A DNA stretch of 64,000 nt from Arthrinium phaeospermum (Eukaryota > Ascomycota > Sordariomycetes > Amphisphaeriales > Apiosporaceae), in the NCBI GenBank assembly GCA_006503535.1, contig QYRS01000001.1, forward strand, positions 2,976,001 to 3,040,000. The letters run 5' to 3'. The position numbers were made by a program, and so were the translations under genes. The notes beneath the pieces are model-generated. The model had not been told where the DNA came from. It made no database searches and was given only the letters and a program-made list of their open reading frames with translations. Every line of letters starts with the position of its first letter. The first letter of the stretch is position 1. Shown here one piece after another: positions 44,308 through 56,042 of this stretch.

Positions 44308-45555
44308 CTTAATGGCGTTTGGTGCTGGTGCTGGGAGTTCGGGTGGTGTTGCGTTGCTAGAGGCCTGGAGTAGTGATGGACTTCGAGTTGATCTTGCGAG
44401 TGTCTTAATGTAGAAGACAGCGCGGAAGGGCTCTTATATACAAATTTGTGCCACACATCGTCTTTGGCTAATCCCAGAAATGGTCGAAAGAGACGTGCTA
44501 GTTCCAGAGGTAACTGCTATGATCTCACCCCTATATCCAGTAGAAAGTAATAATCGTTGGTGATTGGTCCCCGGATATGAACTCCTTCTTCTCGGGCTTA
44601 CTGGCAACTCAGCTACTAACGCAGCTTATAAGCCAAATCCTCACGGTTGCACATAGATTATGCCATATCTAGGCCCATGTTGCGATGCCACCTGCCGGGT
44701 CGGTAAGCCACAGCCCAGAGTCTGTAGTACGCTTTCAGAAACTCGGGGCTCTGTGATTTGGGGATCAGCTGGCCATGAGTTCAGCTTTACAAACAAGGAT
44801 AAATGTTGCGACATCATGTTATGATCGTGGGGCTCAGGGTCGTTTCGGTTGGTTGAGCCCATGTCGTCTCAGGGCAGCCATCTCACTAGCTAATAGGCTA
44901 TTGATCTGACTTGTCCGTTAATTATGTCGTCATGGCGGCTGGCATTACAACACATCTGTATACTCATCTTGGTATCCTGACCCAGGGTAGCATACTAAGG
45001 CCCGCGAATCAAGGCCTCGGCCAGTTATAAATGCAAATCTATCCGTATTCTGCAGTTGGCCACTAGCACATCATGAGCTCACCCTAGAGACATTTTCCCG
45101 GTGAGCCCACCAGTTTGTAAAAGTGCACATTCTGTGTCTCGTGACAGTGGAAAGTAGCATTTATCCCCTGTTCTGGTAATCTCGAGAAAATAGCTCAAGC
45201 TCGGCGTGTCTTCATAAATGGCACTTGTCACGACGGTTAATACTGTGAAAGAATGGTTAGTAAATCGAATTAGGTTTCTCATAATACTGACGTCTAGATC
45301 CGACCACATATAAGTTAGATGACAATGTTATACATAATCCTACACGACCATATTATCAGTAATATATCAGAATGAGCAATGTGTACCGCGATTTCTAGGG
45401 TTATGCCAACAACCACAAGTCAGCGAGTGTCCCAATATCATAGGGTACTTCTTCTTTCGTTGCGTTTGATACCTAACAGCCTGTAAAAAAAACCACCTTG
45501 CTCATCTTTGAGTCCAGGGGTAACACAGCGTCCAGTTGTCGAAAGGGAGAAGAAT
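44308..45555. other. Intergenic region, partly AT-rich
   Basis: The left side carries the leader and promoter of the six-cysteine protein gene. The part from about 45290 to 45420 is AT-rich. No gene is seen. Confidence 0.45.
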
Positions 45556-46433
45556 TCACATAGGCGTATTCATAAAACGCTTCAGTTTACTCTTCAAATC
45601 CTCCGGGTAACCGAGGTCATATAATGGCCAACTGGAGCGTGGTATCAGAGGAAAGGCCTCCATAGCACTCTTACGCATGCCGTTTTTTGAAGCAAAGAAC
45701 ATGACCGCTTTCCTATATGTATCCGAGGACTGCGACGTGCCCTGAATGCACTGGCTACGTTTGACGATTCTCAGCGCAAGATCCGTACAGCGATTTGCCA
45801 CAGCTTCCAGGGCAAGCATGGGAGCTGGTATTGAAATATCCTGGCGTCAAGTGGCATATTAGCATGATGGCCACATGGCATGTTTAGGAACCAAATAGAA
45901 GAAGGAAGAAGTATAAAAGGGGTGGGGGTAATGGAACTTGCCCGCTCAGGATCGCTTCCAGCATGCTCCAGCATTGCCGCAAGATCAAAGTCTTTGAGCC
46001 GGATGGCGAGCTCGAAAGGCCCAGAAAGGCCGCATAAGGTCCTAGCAGAATAGCTGATGGCGCTCAGGTACGTCGGCCAGAAGCGCAGGGAGGCCGCGAT
46101 GAACTTTTCCACGGCTCGGTACTGTTTCTGCCAGATGGCCTTGATGATCCCGCCGCCGATCATGTACACACACTTGGGGTGATGTGTGTAGCAGAGGCGA
46201 CAGCGGACCCCCGGATACTCCATGGACGATGCTTTCGCGAGAAGTACATCCGCGATGTACATCTCAGGTTCCAACGTCCTATACAAAGTCTGGGAGGTGA
46301 TGGCCAGTGACAAGATATCTGTAGGAGACGCAAGGAAATGCTTGCCAACCAGCCAAAGAATGTCGTTTGAAAGGAGCTGCTGCCGGCCTTGAGATATACA
46401 CTGATCCGACGCCATGGTCAAAGACAGTTCCAT
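45556..46433 (-). CDS. F-box-like protein, 258 aa, with a GC-AG intron
   Basis: Exons are 45942-46433 and 45556-45840. The intron (45841-45941) begins GCAAGT and ends CCAG, a GC-AG intron with an otherwise consensus donor, and phase 0 is kept. Residues about 15-60 (LSNDILWLVGKHF, then DILSLAITSQTLYRTLEPEM) look like an F-box or F-box-like motif, which in other fungi binds Skp1 in SCF ubiquitin ligases. The rest is helical, with a CRLCYTHHPKC segment that could bind metal, but no repeat domain is clear. Two adjacent Met codons are possible starts (residues 1 and 7); the first is used. The gene model rests mainly on phase agreement, so the intron could be tested directly. Confidence 0.7.
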
Positions 46434-46871
46434 ACCGTGGCGATAGTTCCGTGTCAGTGGCCTAGAATGCCAATCCAGCTAACGGTCGGGTTAAAAATCA
46501 GACAGTGGCAATTAAGAGGGAAATGTATTTCTCTATTTTTAGATAGCCACAATCTACTTAAATCAAGTAGGTATGGATATCAAGGTTTGACAAGATCCTG
46601 GTGGTAGCTGTATCAACATATTTTAGGCGCGTCCCTGCGCCATTCTGGCAACACGCGATGCATAAAATAACACCGATTGATGGGAAGAAGCGAACCGAAG
46701 AAGTAGGTCTATGGTACGCCATGCAACTAGATAGTCGTTTCCATCAGGATAGTAGCCTACAGAAGCAACTGAAAGTTACCAATTCACATGTGCCTGATCC
46801 ACCTGTCCAAAACGACGTGGCGGGCAAACATCTTCTTAGTTTAAGAGCGGAATGGTCTAGATCTATCCGAT
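46434..46871. other. Intergenic region between the F-box-like and kynureninase genes
   Basis: It includes the F-box-like gene's promoter side and the kynureninase 3' region. No gene is seen. Confidence 0.45.
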
Positions 46872-48396
46872 CTAGGCGGTCTTGTTCTTATCAGCTGTCA
46901 ATAGCGCTGTTTCAAAGGCTTGTACGAAAGCCACACAGTCACCGAACGTGTTGTACAAGGGAGCAGGGGCGACGCGAATGACGTCCGGCTTTCGCTCATC
47001 CACAATGACCCCAGCTCGCTCAAGCTCTTTCATGGTGACCGAGAGTAAACCATTGGCAAGTAAAAGACTCAGCTGGGCACCTCGCCGCTCCGGCTCAGAA
47101 GGTGTGATGATGCGGAACAGCTTTCTAGCATCCTGGGACATGGACTCGAGACAGTGTTGTAGGAAAGCCGTAAGTTGTTTGGACTTTTCTCGGAGGACAG
47201 GCACACCTCCTGCGAGCTCGAAGACTTCCAGGGAAGCAGTCAAACTCGTGATGTCGAGGATGCTGGGATTGCTGAGCTGGAAGCCAGCGGCCCCTTTCAC
47301 TGGATGGAATTTGGTTTCCATGGCGAACCGCGTGCCCTTGTCGTTTCCCCACCAGCCAGACAATCGCTTCCCGTACCCACGCTCAGGAGCGTCGTCGGTA
47401 ATCGTCGTTGTGACCAGACTGTTCCGGGAATTGATGAACATGCCACCAATACACCCTGGCCCACCGTTGAGGTATTTGTAGGTACACCAAGCTGCTGCGT
47501 CTACGTCCCAGTCGTGGAGCGACAGAGGCACGTTGCCTACTGCATGGGCGAGGTCCCAGATGATGAAAATGCCACGTTCGCGAGCGAAGGCGGTGATTGT
47601 GGGGATATCGAGGAGCTGACCAGTGTAGTACTGGACACCAGGGAGGAGTATCAAGGCTGTGTCTGAGGCATGCTCTGCAATCAGTGAAGTGATATCATCA
47701 GTCGTCAAGACATTGTCCTCAGAAGATGGTGACTGAACAGTTATCATGGAGGTTTCTGGTGACAAGCCATGATGTTGGATCTGGCTGAGCACCGCAAACT
47801 GTAAAGTCGATGTTAGTCTCTCGAATAGGGGTAGGTGTAGAATAAGCCACGTACATGGTCGCTCGGGAATGCCTTGCGCTCAAGAATGATCTTATGCCTG
47901 CCATTGGGGTCCGGATTATAGAAGGCGGTCATCAAGAGATGCAGGTTTGCCGTCAACGTTTGCATGACTGCAACCTCGGACACATCTGCCCCCACAATTG
48001 GAGCCATCAACTGTGCTCCTTTCTCATCCGCATGTAGCCAGGTAGGCAATGGCGAGTCATCGAGGGGCTTGAAGTGACCCTGAACGCCCTGCGTCCCCCA
48101 CGTATCCAGATACTGCTTGATGCGTATGGATGTCCTTTTGGGCTGAAGCCCGAGCGAATTACCACAGAGATAGACGCAAGGCGTTTGGTCTTCTTGCGCA
48201 TGCGAATCTGTGGATAATGTTTAGCCGCACGTGCTATATTTGAGGCACAACAACACTATAACTGACCTTGTGTGGCTAGCGTCTGTCGTTTGATATCCGC
48301 CTTGCTCGGTATGACGAACTCGTTTCTCATAGCATGGAGCTGATCGTCCCTGTCTAGTACCTCGGCTTGAGCCGAGAGATCGAGCGGCTGAGACAT
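46872..48396 (-). CDS. Kynureninase, 469 aa
   Basis: Three exons: 48267-48396, 47855-48207 and 46872-47798, with GTCAGT and GTACGT donors and matching phases. The protein starts [20 protein letters not shown]. Family motifs run in order: [21 protein letters not shown], and [16 protein letters not shown]. The PLP-binding lysine is about residue 269 in YKYLNGG, and the Asp of [11 protein letters not shown] contacts the cofactor ring. Near the C-terminus, [15 protein letters not shown] matches the family. Kynureninase cleaves kynurenine or 3-hydroxykynurenine to anthranilate or 3-hydroxyanthranilate plus alanine, in tryptophan breakdown and de novo NAD synthesis, in the cytosol. The length fits the family. 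No neighbouring tryptophan-pathway gene is seen. Confidence 0.95.
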
Positions 48397-48754
48397 GGAG
48401 AGCAATGACGGCCGAGGGCAGGAATAAGGCTATACCAGATGCAATAGGCGCCTAGTTGAGTACTGCTACGAGCAAGCCGTAAACATATATTGCGCAATGA
48501 AGTATTGACTTGAAGGAAGGTAGTCGAGATAAGCTATTGTCCGAATGTTGGGATCCTAGATGGTGACGTCGGCTAGTTGCGGTGGATGTGCCAGGGCAGA
48601 TGAAGCTGAAACCCCGCCTGTGAGAATCGCGTACTGTCAATTCGGGTTAGACGGGTAGATTCCCGCTGCATCGACTGCGGCTTTAGGCCAAAAAAAGTAG
48701 GTGGGGTTACCAATTTACTCTAATCATCGCCGAAGACCCTTAAACCCTCAGACC
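48397..48754. other. Intergenic region upstream of kynureninase
   Basis: A 358-bp stretch that must hold the kynureninase promoter. No gene or repeat is seen. Confidence 0.45.
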
Positions 48755-49424
48755 TCAAACACTCAAGCTTAGGCTTGGTCGTTCCTGTGCTCCGCCTTCT
48801 GTTGATTGGCATCTCTCAGGAGCCTTTTGTCTCTGCCAATAGTACCAGAGTGCCGATGTGATCAGAGTCGTCGGCACAGCCCAGGCCCAATATATCCAGA
48901 AGTTGTTGGACATAGTCCAGCCCGTGTCGGTGTCAAACTTGAAGAATGACATGCTGAAGACGCTGGAAATGAAGGTTGGCGGCAGGAAGGTCAGAGTGAG
49001 CGTGGAGATCGTCTTCATAGCCGCGCTGTCCTCTTTCGCGGCCTTGCCGATGGCCACCGACACCGCTGAGTCGTACTGCGTTACCATGTGAAAGGCAAGC
49101 TGGATCTCATTCTGATGTGACGTGCACCGCGTGGCGCGAAATATCGTGCAAAAACCGGTATGGTGGTTCCGGCTTCTCCTGCGGCGTCTTCTTTTCCACC
49201 GCCCTGACGTAGTTACGGATTGACATGACTGTCTTATCTTCAAGGCGCGCAACCTCGTCCATCAACTTGGTATATGGCCAGAAAGGATCCCGCCTATATC
49301 CCATTTCCAGACAGGAAAACGAAGTAGCAATCTTCTGTGCCAGAGATTGATCGGCATCAAAAACGAGAACAGATAGCTGGTTTGACGTTGCTACCCAATG
49401 CGTGAAGACGTTCATTTTAGCCAT
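48755..49424 (-). pseudogene. CorA-like Mg2+ transporter remnant
   Basis: The C-terminal part keeps the fungal CorA-like pattern NEIQLAF, KEDSAAMKTISTLTLTFLPP, SSVFSMSFF, then a second membrane helix (FWIYWAWAVPTTLI). The upstream part keeps DKTVMSIRNYVRAVEKK and FLHDISRHAVHV. Between HAVHV and NEIQ the family normally has about 60 residues of helix. Here they are missing and the frame changes at about 49108-49122, as if a deletion fused the two. Just upstream, near 49424, another frame shift separates the NVFTHW segment from EYEWLK-type sequence. The N-terminal half before that is not cleanly readable, although traces may extend to about 49940. The remnant probably does not encode a working transporter. 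An intron cannot explain the missing residues. Confidence 0.65.
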
Positions 49425-52400
49425 TCGTACTGGGCGCGCTCGCCCACCAGCTTCATCTCAAGTACGCCCATGTATCTACTGTTTGTCAGAACTGCCATGC
49501 GGCTCGATGCTCATGATGGGCCTACGATGCTTAGAAGGCCCGCGGGATCCCGTTTTGCTTCGCACCCGAAATATCCATTGGAGCTCCTGCAATGGTCTGT
49601 CCACCATAATTCGGGCATACCGAAAGCCTGTTGGAGCGTACGGCGGCAGCGTTCACATCCGCGCATCCTACTTGCGCTCGCAAATCTAGATCAATCAGCA
49701 AAGCGAAATGCAGGCAGGTATCGAGTGCGACTAACACGACACAAACAGAAGAGTCCTGACAGAACCAGCGAGTGTCACGTAGGGTATCTGCATGCAGTTC
49801 CTGAGATATTACCTGGCGGCTCAACCGGTTTGGCGCAATTGATTCTCTCCGCCCCGGCTGTTGCTGTGGCCATTGCATGATAGTGATGCTCGAGTTACTC
49901 AGACAGGGTTCAACGGACATTCTGTTCGTACGTTTCATAGAGTTACTGATATGATTTTGCGTCTAGAATATCTCTGTCTGGTATCAAAGAGAATGGTGAG
50001 GGGGAGTATTGCTTGCTACTTATAACAAAGGTGGCGGTGGGCTATGCCTGCACCAAGCTGGGCGCAGCAGTGGAGATATCTTGCCTGACGAGGCAGACTC
50101 AAATACTCAAAACTTGGCAAACTAGAGAATCGTCCGCGCCCCATGCATTGTGATCCAGCACTCGAGAAAACAGATGCGATCATTCAGGTAAGCGCTTCGG
50201 TTTTTACGTTTTCGGGGACGATCTTGTTCCAACAATCACCTTTTGCTCCCTCTCTTCTTCACTTGCTAATAGTAAAACGCATGGCATGTTGTGTTACCCA
50301 CGGATATGGGATGCACTCTAATTATAAAATTAAGGATGTTCAGAAGACATGGCGCCTACGCTTTAGATGATGAAGAACTAAGTATGAGGTTACCAGACTT
50401 GTGGGAAGTACGTGATCTAAAGCAAGCCGATACTGACCAAAAAGGGGGGTTTAAGATAACAAAAACAAGAGTCGATAGCACCGGACGTTATTTCTAGTAC
50501 GAGTGTAACGTCCCTCTGCCTGGAAAATCACCCCTTTCGTTGTCAACTTTCAATCCTGCCCAAAGACTCCCTCCAAGCTTGGCTGCTCTTGACTCCGTGG
50601 GATTTACCTGACGACACAGTTTGTTGAGACAGTACAATGCATTTTCTATCCCTGGGCGGCGCTCGCTGAGCTCCCAAGAACCGCTACGAAGCGTCTCGCG
50701 ACTATTCCTCGGCTCCAGCTGTCTGCAGGGAGGTTTGTTGCGATGTACAAAAGAGAACGGGTCTATGGAAGCCACCCCTATATTATCATCCGTCTAGACA
50801 GTATCTTACTAGTCAATCATGATGTTGCAAACTCCCTGTGAATCGCCGAAGAGAAAATGACTCTGATCGCTAGAAGTTGAAGAGAGGGAACGCCTGAGCA
50901 GCCTTTCTGCAGCCTTTCAGATTACTATTTTGAAGACTTCAAGAACGAAACACAGCGGGAAATACTATCAGGAGCTGCTCAAAGGATAGATATGACAACC
51001 TACAGGAAACATTGGGAATATGTACATGCCATATGCAAACAAGATGGATGTGGATGCTTGCAAGTCTTCAATCCACGGCGTAAGGGATAGTCGATGATGG
51101 CGTTAGCAATATACTGGATTAAATAGTATTGGTACTATACTTCGTACACTATCCAGGCACTATTATTGTTGCACCCGTCGGCATGCTTTCTCTCACTGGT
51201 CGGCGAGCCAATCGTTCTTCGTATGTGTATACCTATGATCCTCATGTGTGCGCAGGTTTCTGTTGCTGTTTGCGGGTATAAATAGCTAGCAGATAACATC
51301 ATGATCGGCCAGCCCAACACTATCCAAGTTGTGTTGATCGTTACTTGTGCCCCTTCGCGGAAGCGGAGCCGTTACTCCTAGACGCCCTGACAGTCCACGC
51401 ATCAGCTCCACATACCCTATGCCGGGGCTATGCGCAGAGCCGTTGGATCTTCCGGCTTGCCAGCCGAGCGACCCAGTGCCGGTACGAATCTACAATCGGC
51501 TCCCGGGAAACCTACGGAGCACTAGGCACTACGCAATCGAAGATGCTCCGATCTTCGCCGGGGAAGATCTTACTTCCGGGCCATCACGAACAAACACGAA
51601 TTGAGGAAACAGAGAGCCAGGTTCCTACAGCCGGCCCCGCCACGGACGGTCTGATAAGGTTGCAGCAGGTCGAATGCACTTGCAAGTTACCTATTCGACT
51701 CTCAGACTTCCCGCTGGCGGGCACGTCCGCCGCCGTCACCACCGCCGCGGATGCAGCCGGGAAAGCTGAGTGGCAGGGCCAACCAGCACTAAGTGTCACG
51801 TCCTCTGCACGCTCTGACTTGGTATGCTTTTCTTTGAAAGCAATTGATATTTCTCCCAAGCTCTGGCGGGCTTCCCTCTCCCGAAGCTGACTCTCATCCT
51901 AGGTGGCTGCAAGGTTGTCGTGCAGATCTCTGTTTATGCACCCGAAAACTGCTTCCAGGGGACACAAAAGCGCAACGACTAAGCTTAATGGATCTGAATT
52001 TGAAGCAACGAAAAAGAAAGTGAAGGATAACAGAGAAGATAGCAATGCCGCGTAGCCGTAGAGAGTGCGTGGTAGACTCACGGGCGAAAGGTATATCGCA
52101 GTCTTACTTTTCTCTTTCTGGCCTACTTCCTGGCTGACGTCCCTCGGAAAAAAAGCATCATCGGCTTATGCGATTGACAAATAAGCACCGTCTGGTGTTT
52201 GATGCTTTCGTCTGTTCATGTTATGCCACCTTCGGCATTTGGTCTGATGTTCATTCCCCTGCCATCCAGCTTGGGTATGCTTGAGCAGGAAAGTCTAACT
52301 CTGTTACTGGAACAAAGATACCTGGCGAGAATAGTTACACTGATGGGATTGCGTGCATTCGACAACGGACCATCTGAGATATCTAGCTTTTCACGGTTCT

Positions 52401-55400
52401 ACATGCTGGTTTTACCAGGACCGGTCCTGCGACAGTGAGTTTCAACGCATTCTGTCGGGGGGTTCGGGTTACGGAGATTGGCTTGGCGGAGATCCCGTGC
52501 ACGTAACGCAAGACTGCCACCTGCAATGTTTAAACTTGAGCTTGGCGATGTTTTCTCGTACCCAGGCCGATCGAGATGCACGAGACACGAGATACACGAG
52601 GTACATGGGCGCGAAATTCTAACCAGCATTAAATTCGTTCATGACAATTGATCTTCATATATTTCTGAACGAGTTATTTTCCCCTGAATGATGGTTGCGC
52701 AAAGAACCTTGCCGGGCTTCGAGTATGCAGCCATCCCCATGTAGCTAGCACGTACCTACGGAATACTTCCAGAACCAATTTGATCCTCACGTCAATTGAT
52801 TGATGCTCTCTAGGTCCCCCCAACCAGGCCTGAGCCTGAGCCTGAGCCGCTGCGACGCTAACCAACCTGGAACCTGCCGAACCCCAACTTGGGTGCTGGG
52901 ATTACGACGACACGGGAAGAAAAGGCGTGCTTCGAGCCTCAACTCTCCAACTCGCCAAAATCACGGCGCGAAAACTTCCATGCCCCGGACCCGTTAGTTT
53001 TCTGGCCGCTGCAGTGTTACTGAGGGCCCGGTTCCGACAAATGCTCTGGCCACTGCGCTTTTTACGCAATTTCGTGGTAATATTCTGCCATGCTCGTGAC
53101 GTGTAGCCCGTGGTTCTGATGGGGTAACTATTACCCCCATTTTACTTGATGGCAAGGGTGAGAGCAGACGCTTGGCGACCACGAGGCCACTCGGTTCGAC
53201 GCCAACAGGCCCAGCTTTGCTCTACCGGGCAGTTCGAACCCGCCTCTGACCGCTGCCAAATCTCCCCCATGGGCACCATTTACCAATTCTTAGCAAATCT
53301 AAATGCGCTGGCTGCTCCACGATGGCATGCAATTTGCTAATACAAGCTGAAATGCCACGGGTTAACCTTTAATCGCGGGGAAGGTGGATGCCGGGGATGC
53401 TGGAATGCTGGGGACGAATGCTGGGGGTTGTCAAGGACTGGGGGTGTGAAATCTCTTCGCCAGGGCTATCTCCTAACTATCTCCTAATGAACCATTTGGG
53501 GAGAGGCCCAAAGCAGTTAGAAGTTGCCATGCCAAGTTGCTTCCCCGGATTACGGCATGGGGAAAATCTTGTTGGCATGAATTCTCCATCAATGATGCTA
53601 TCACGAGGCGATCCCAATTGCCTCAGGTAGTGGCTTAGGGCGCTCGGCGGTCTCGCTTGATTGATCACCTTTGTTTCGGCCCCCCATCCGTATAGATCAG
53701 CGGGCTTCTCAGTCGAGAAAGGGGACTGCAAACTTTGCGGGTTCAATGTTCGTGACCTGGGGGCATGAGCAGGAGGCGGTGGAAGAACTCTATCCATAGG
53801 CCGCTCTCGATCGTTGGCCAGCGCACCTCGAGATGGTCGCTTGATCCAAACATTCCTGGGCTGCGGGAGGGAAAAGCCGTTATTATTGCACTACCGAGTC
53901 CCGGACGTCAATAGACCCCTGATTAAATTAGGAAGGAGAAACATGATTGTCCTGTACTACGTACGACCAGCTCCAACAGAACAAGTCATGGAAAAAAGGG
54001 CCTTCCTCGACAAGTCGAGAGCCGGTTTCGCAAGCCGCGTGTAGGCAATTTGGAGGCTCTGACATCGGACGCAATTGCATTGATACGAGACAGCTACTTT
54101 GTACGTATACACCCACAATCTATTTGGACCGAGTCCACCAAAACAGCTCCGCGGGTGTTGACACCACCGGACTCACTAAAACATCCGCCGAAGAAGGCCG
54201 TGAGGAATGCCTTGCTTGAGGCGTATCAGAAACAACAAAAACCTCACGATGCTGCAAGTTTGGAGAGCGTCGCAATCAGCAGTGGAGCACCCACACCGTG
54301 ATCCTTCCCATCAATGGATTGGGATGAGCGATGAGCCTCGAATAACCGGTACAGCAGTGGGTGCGCGAGGTACCTGCGGCGGCCCTGCCAGGATGCACAT
54401 GCCCCTTACGAGTTAGTGTTACGGATGACTGGCAGCGGCGCTAGCACGCTAAAGGCATCTAATGGATCGACCTTCATGTACGACGATCAGGTACCGTGCC
54501 TCCGGGCCAATGACAGCCTTGCCCGCCATCCTCGAACAGCCCCAGAACAGCCTGGAATTTTTTTGGTAATGGCAGCACAGCTCATGATCACTAGAGTCAT
54601 GGACCTTGTCGAATACCTCACTCAATGTCAAATGGCTTCTCTCCCTGGATGGAGGTGGATGAAGTCAGTCGAGGGAATCGCACGCCATGCCCTGCGCTGG
54701 ACGTACGCCGTTCCCCCCAAGAGCGCAGATCGCAGTATATAAGAGGCCCCTAACGCCCGCCCGTTCTGGCCTGTTGCCGTCTGGTTGGTATCACGACCTA
54801 ACCTCTAAGCACCAATCACCTAGTCCAGGGGAAAGAGTTTCCCGTTATCTTTTTAGTTGCTCTCTTTTTTTTTCAGCTGGGAAGGCTTCCTTATCTCGTC
54901 GGAATCGCCTTGATCTCCAAGCCCGTCATCAGCCCCAAGCTTCCGGTCTTGGCTGTGCAGACCCTCCCATCTCTCGCCCTAGAGCTGATAGCATCATTTC
55001 AACGACCCTGCCCCTTATTCGCCCTCTCGCGATCCCCCATTGTAGCAGACACCCGCTGCGGATTCGCTTCCTCCGGCTTACTCGTGTCCTTATCCTCAAT
55101 CTTTCGTGAACCCCGGTGTGAAATCCTCGTGTTCTCGTGGTGGATATTGCTTTTGTCGAACCTTTCGATTTCTCCCCCAAACACCTTCAAACCTTGACTA
55201 CGAACCAGGGTACGTCAACCTGCCCCTCCAAAACCAACATCGTCATAACCAACGCAGAAAAGGCTACATCTTGCCTTCCAACGCACCTCTCCCCCACAAA
55301 ACCGCCGACGCTCTCGCTGCGACAGCTCGGATTGCAACCATACTTTTTTCCTCGCCCATTCGCAAACATTCCAGCGGATTACAGTGACCGCTAGTCAAGG

Positions 55401-56042
55401 GTCACAGCAGCCAGCTAGCTTGGTAAGTTGCTTTTTAATTCGAGGTCCCATCTTGCCTTATCTCTCGTACCCAGCCACGATCGCACGAGTCGAGCGGTGA
55501 AGCGGGCGCTACTCCCAGTCGAACGGGTCGCCGAGATAACATTCAAGGTGCCACCCAAGCGCCTTATCTTGTGCCATTGTTTGCCCTGGCAGCAGCCCGG
55601 CCCAGCCCAGCCCAGCCCCTGTCTCCAGCACATGCCCGCTAGTGCATGCATTTGTTTGTGTACTTTTTGGCGACTCGGGTATCGTAGGCAATTGCCATCT
55701 CCCTTGCCCAGCTACGGTTGCCGCCAGAGATGCACCGGAAGCCCCTGAAGCTTGAACAGCACCATCCTCCGCAATGGCACGATCTGCAGATCTCTGTTAT
55801 GGCTGCAGTCTAGGCAGTGCATTCTCACAGCTCTGGCCTTGTCCCCAGCCTGTGGGGTATATAAAGTCATTGGTGCTGTCATCTCTTTGGATGATGTGCT
55901 TCCCTGCAGCCAGATACTCGCATTCGCCCTTTGCCTCTGCAGCAGCACGTTCTTAAGGATGTTGAGCCTCCAGACCACTGACCTGCCACTAGACAGGTTT
56001 CCAGAATACGCCGAATCACCTGAAGCGGCCAAATCACCCATC
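49425..56042. other. Long gene-poor stretch ending in the NAD-GDH leader
   Basis: No domain or reliable splice model is seen from about 49950 to 54700. The right end is the leader of the NAD-glutamate dehydrogenase gene. It contains a GTAAGT donor at 55423 and a possible acceptor at 56003-56004, which would make a 582-bp intron in the 5' leader. A CCCAG repeat (about 55598-55618) lies inside it. The open frame at 51345-51890 lacks any support. Confidence 0.45.

Noticed and set aside
51345..51890. 181-aa open frame
   Set aside because: No recognised motif and no splice context; probably random.
53220..53250. GTTCGAAC B-box-like sequence
   Set aside because: The stem has a mismatch and no acceptor or D-arm partner was found.
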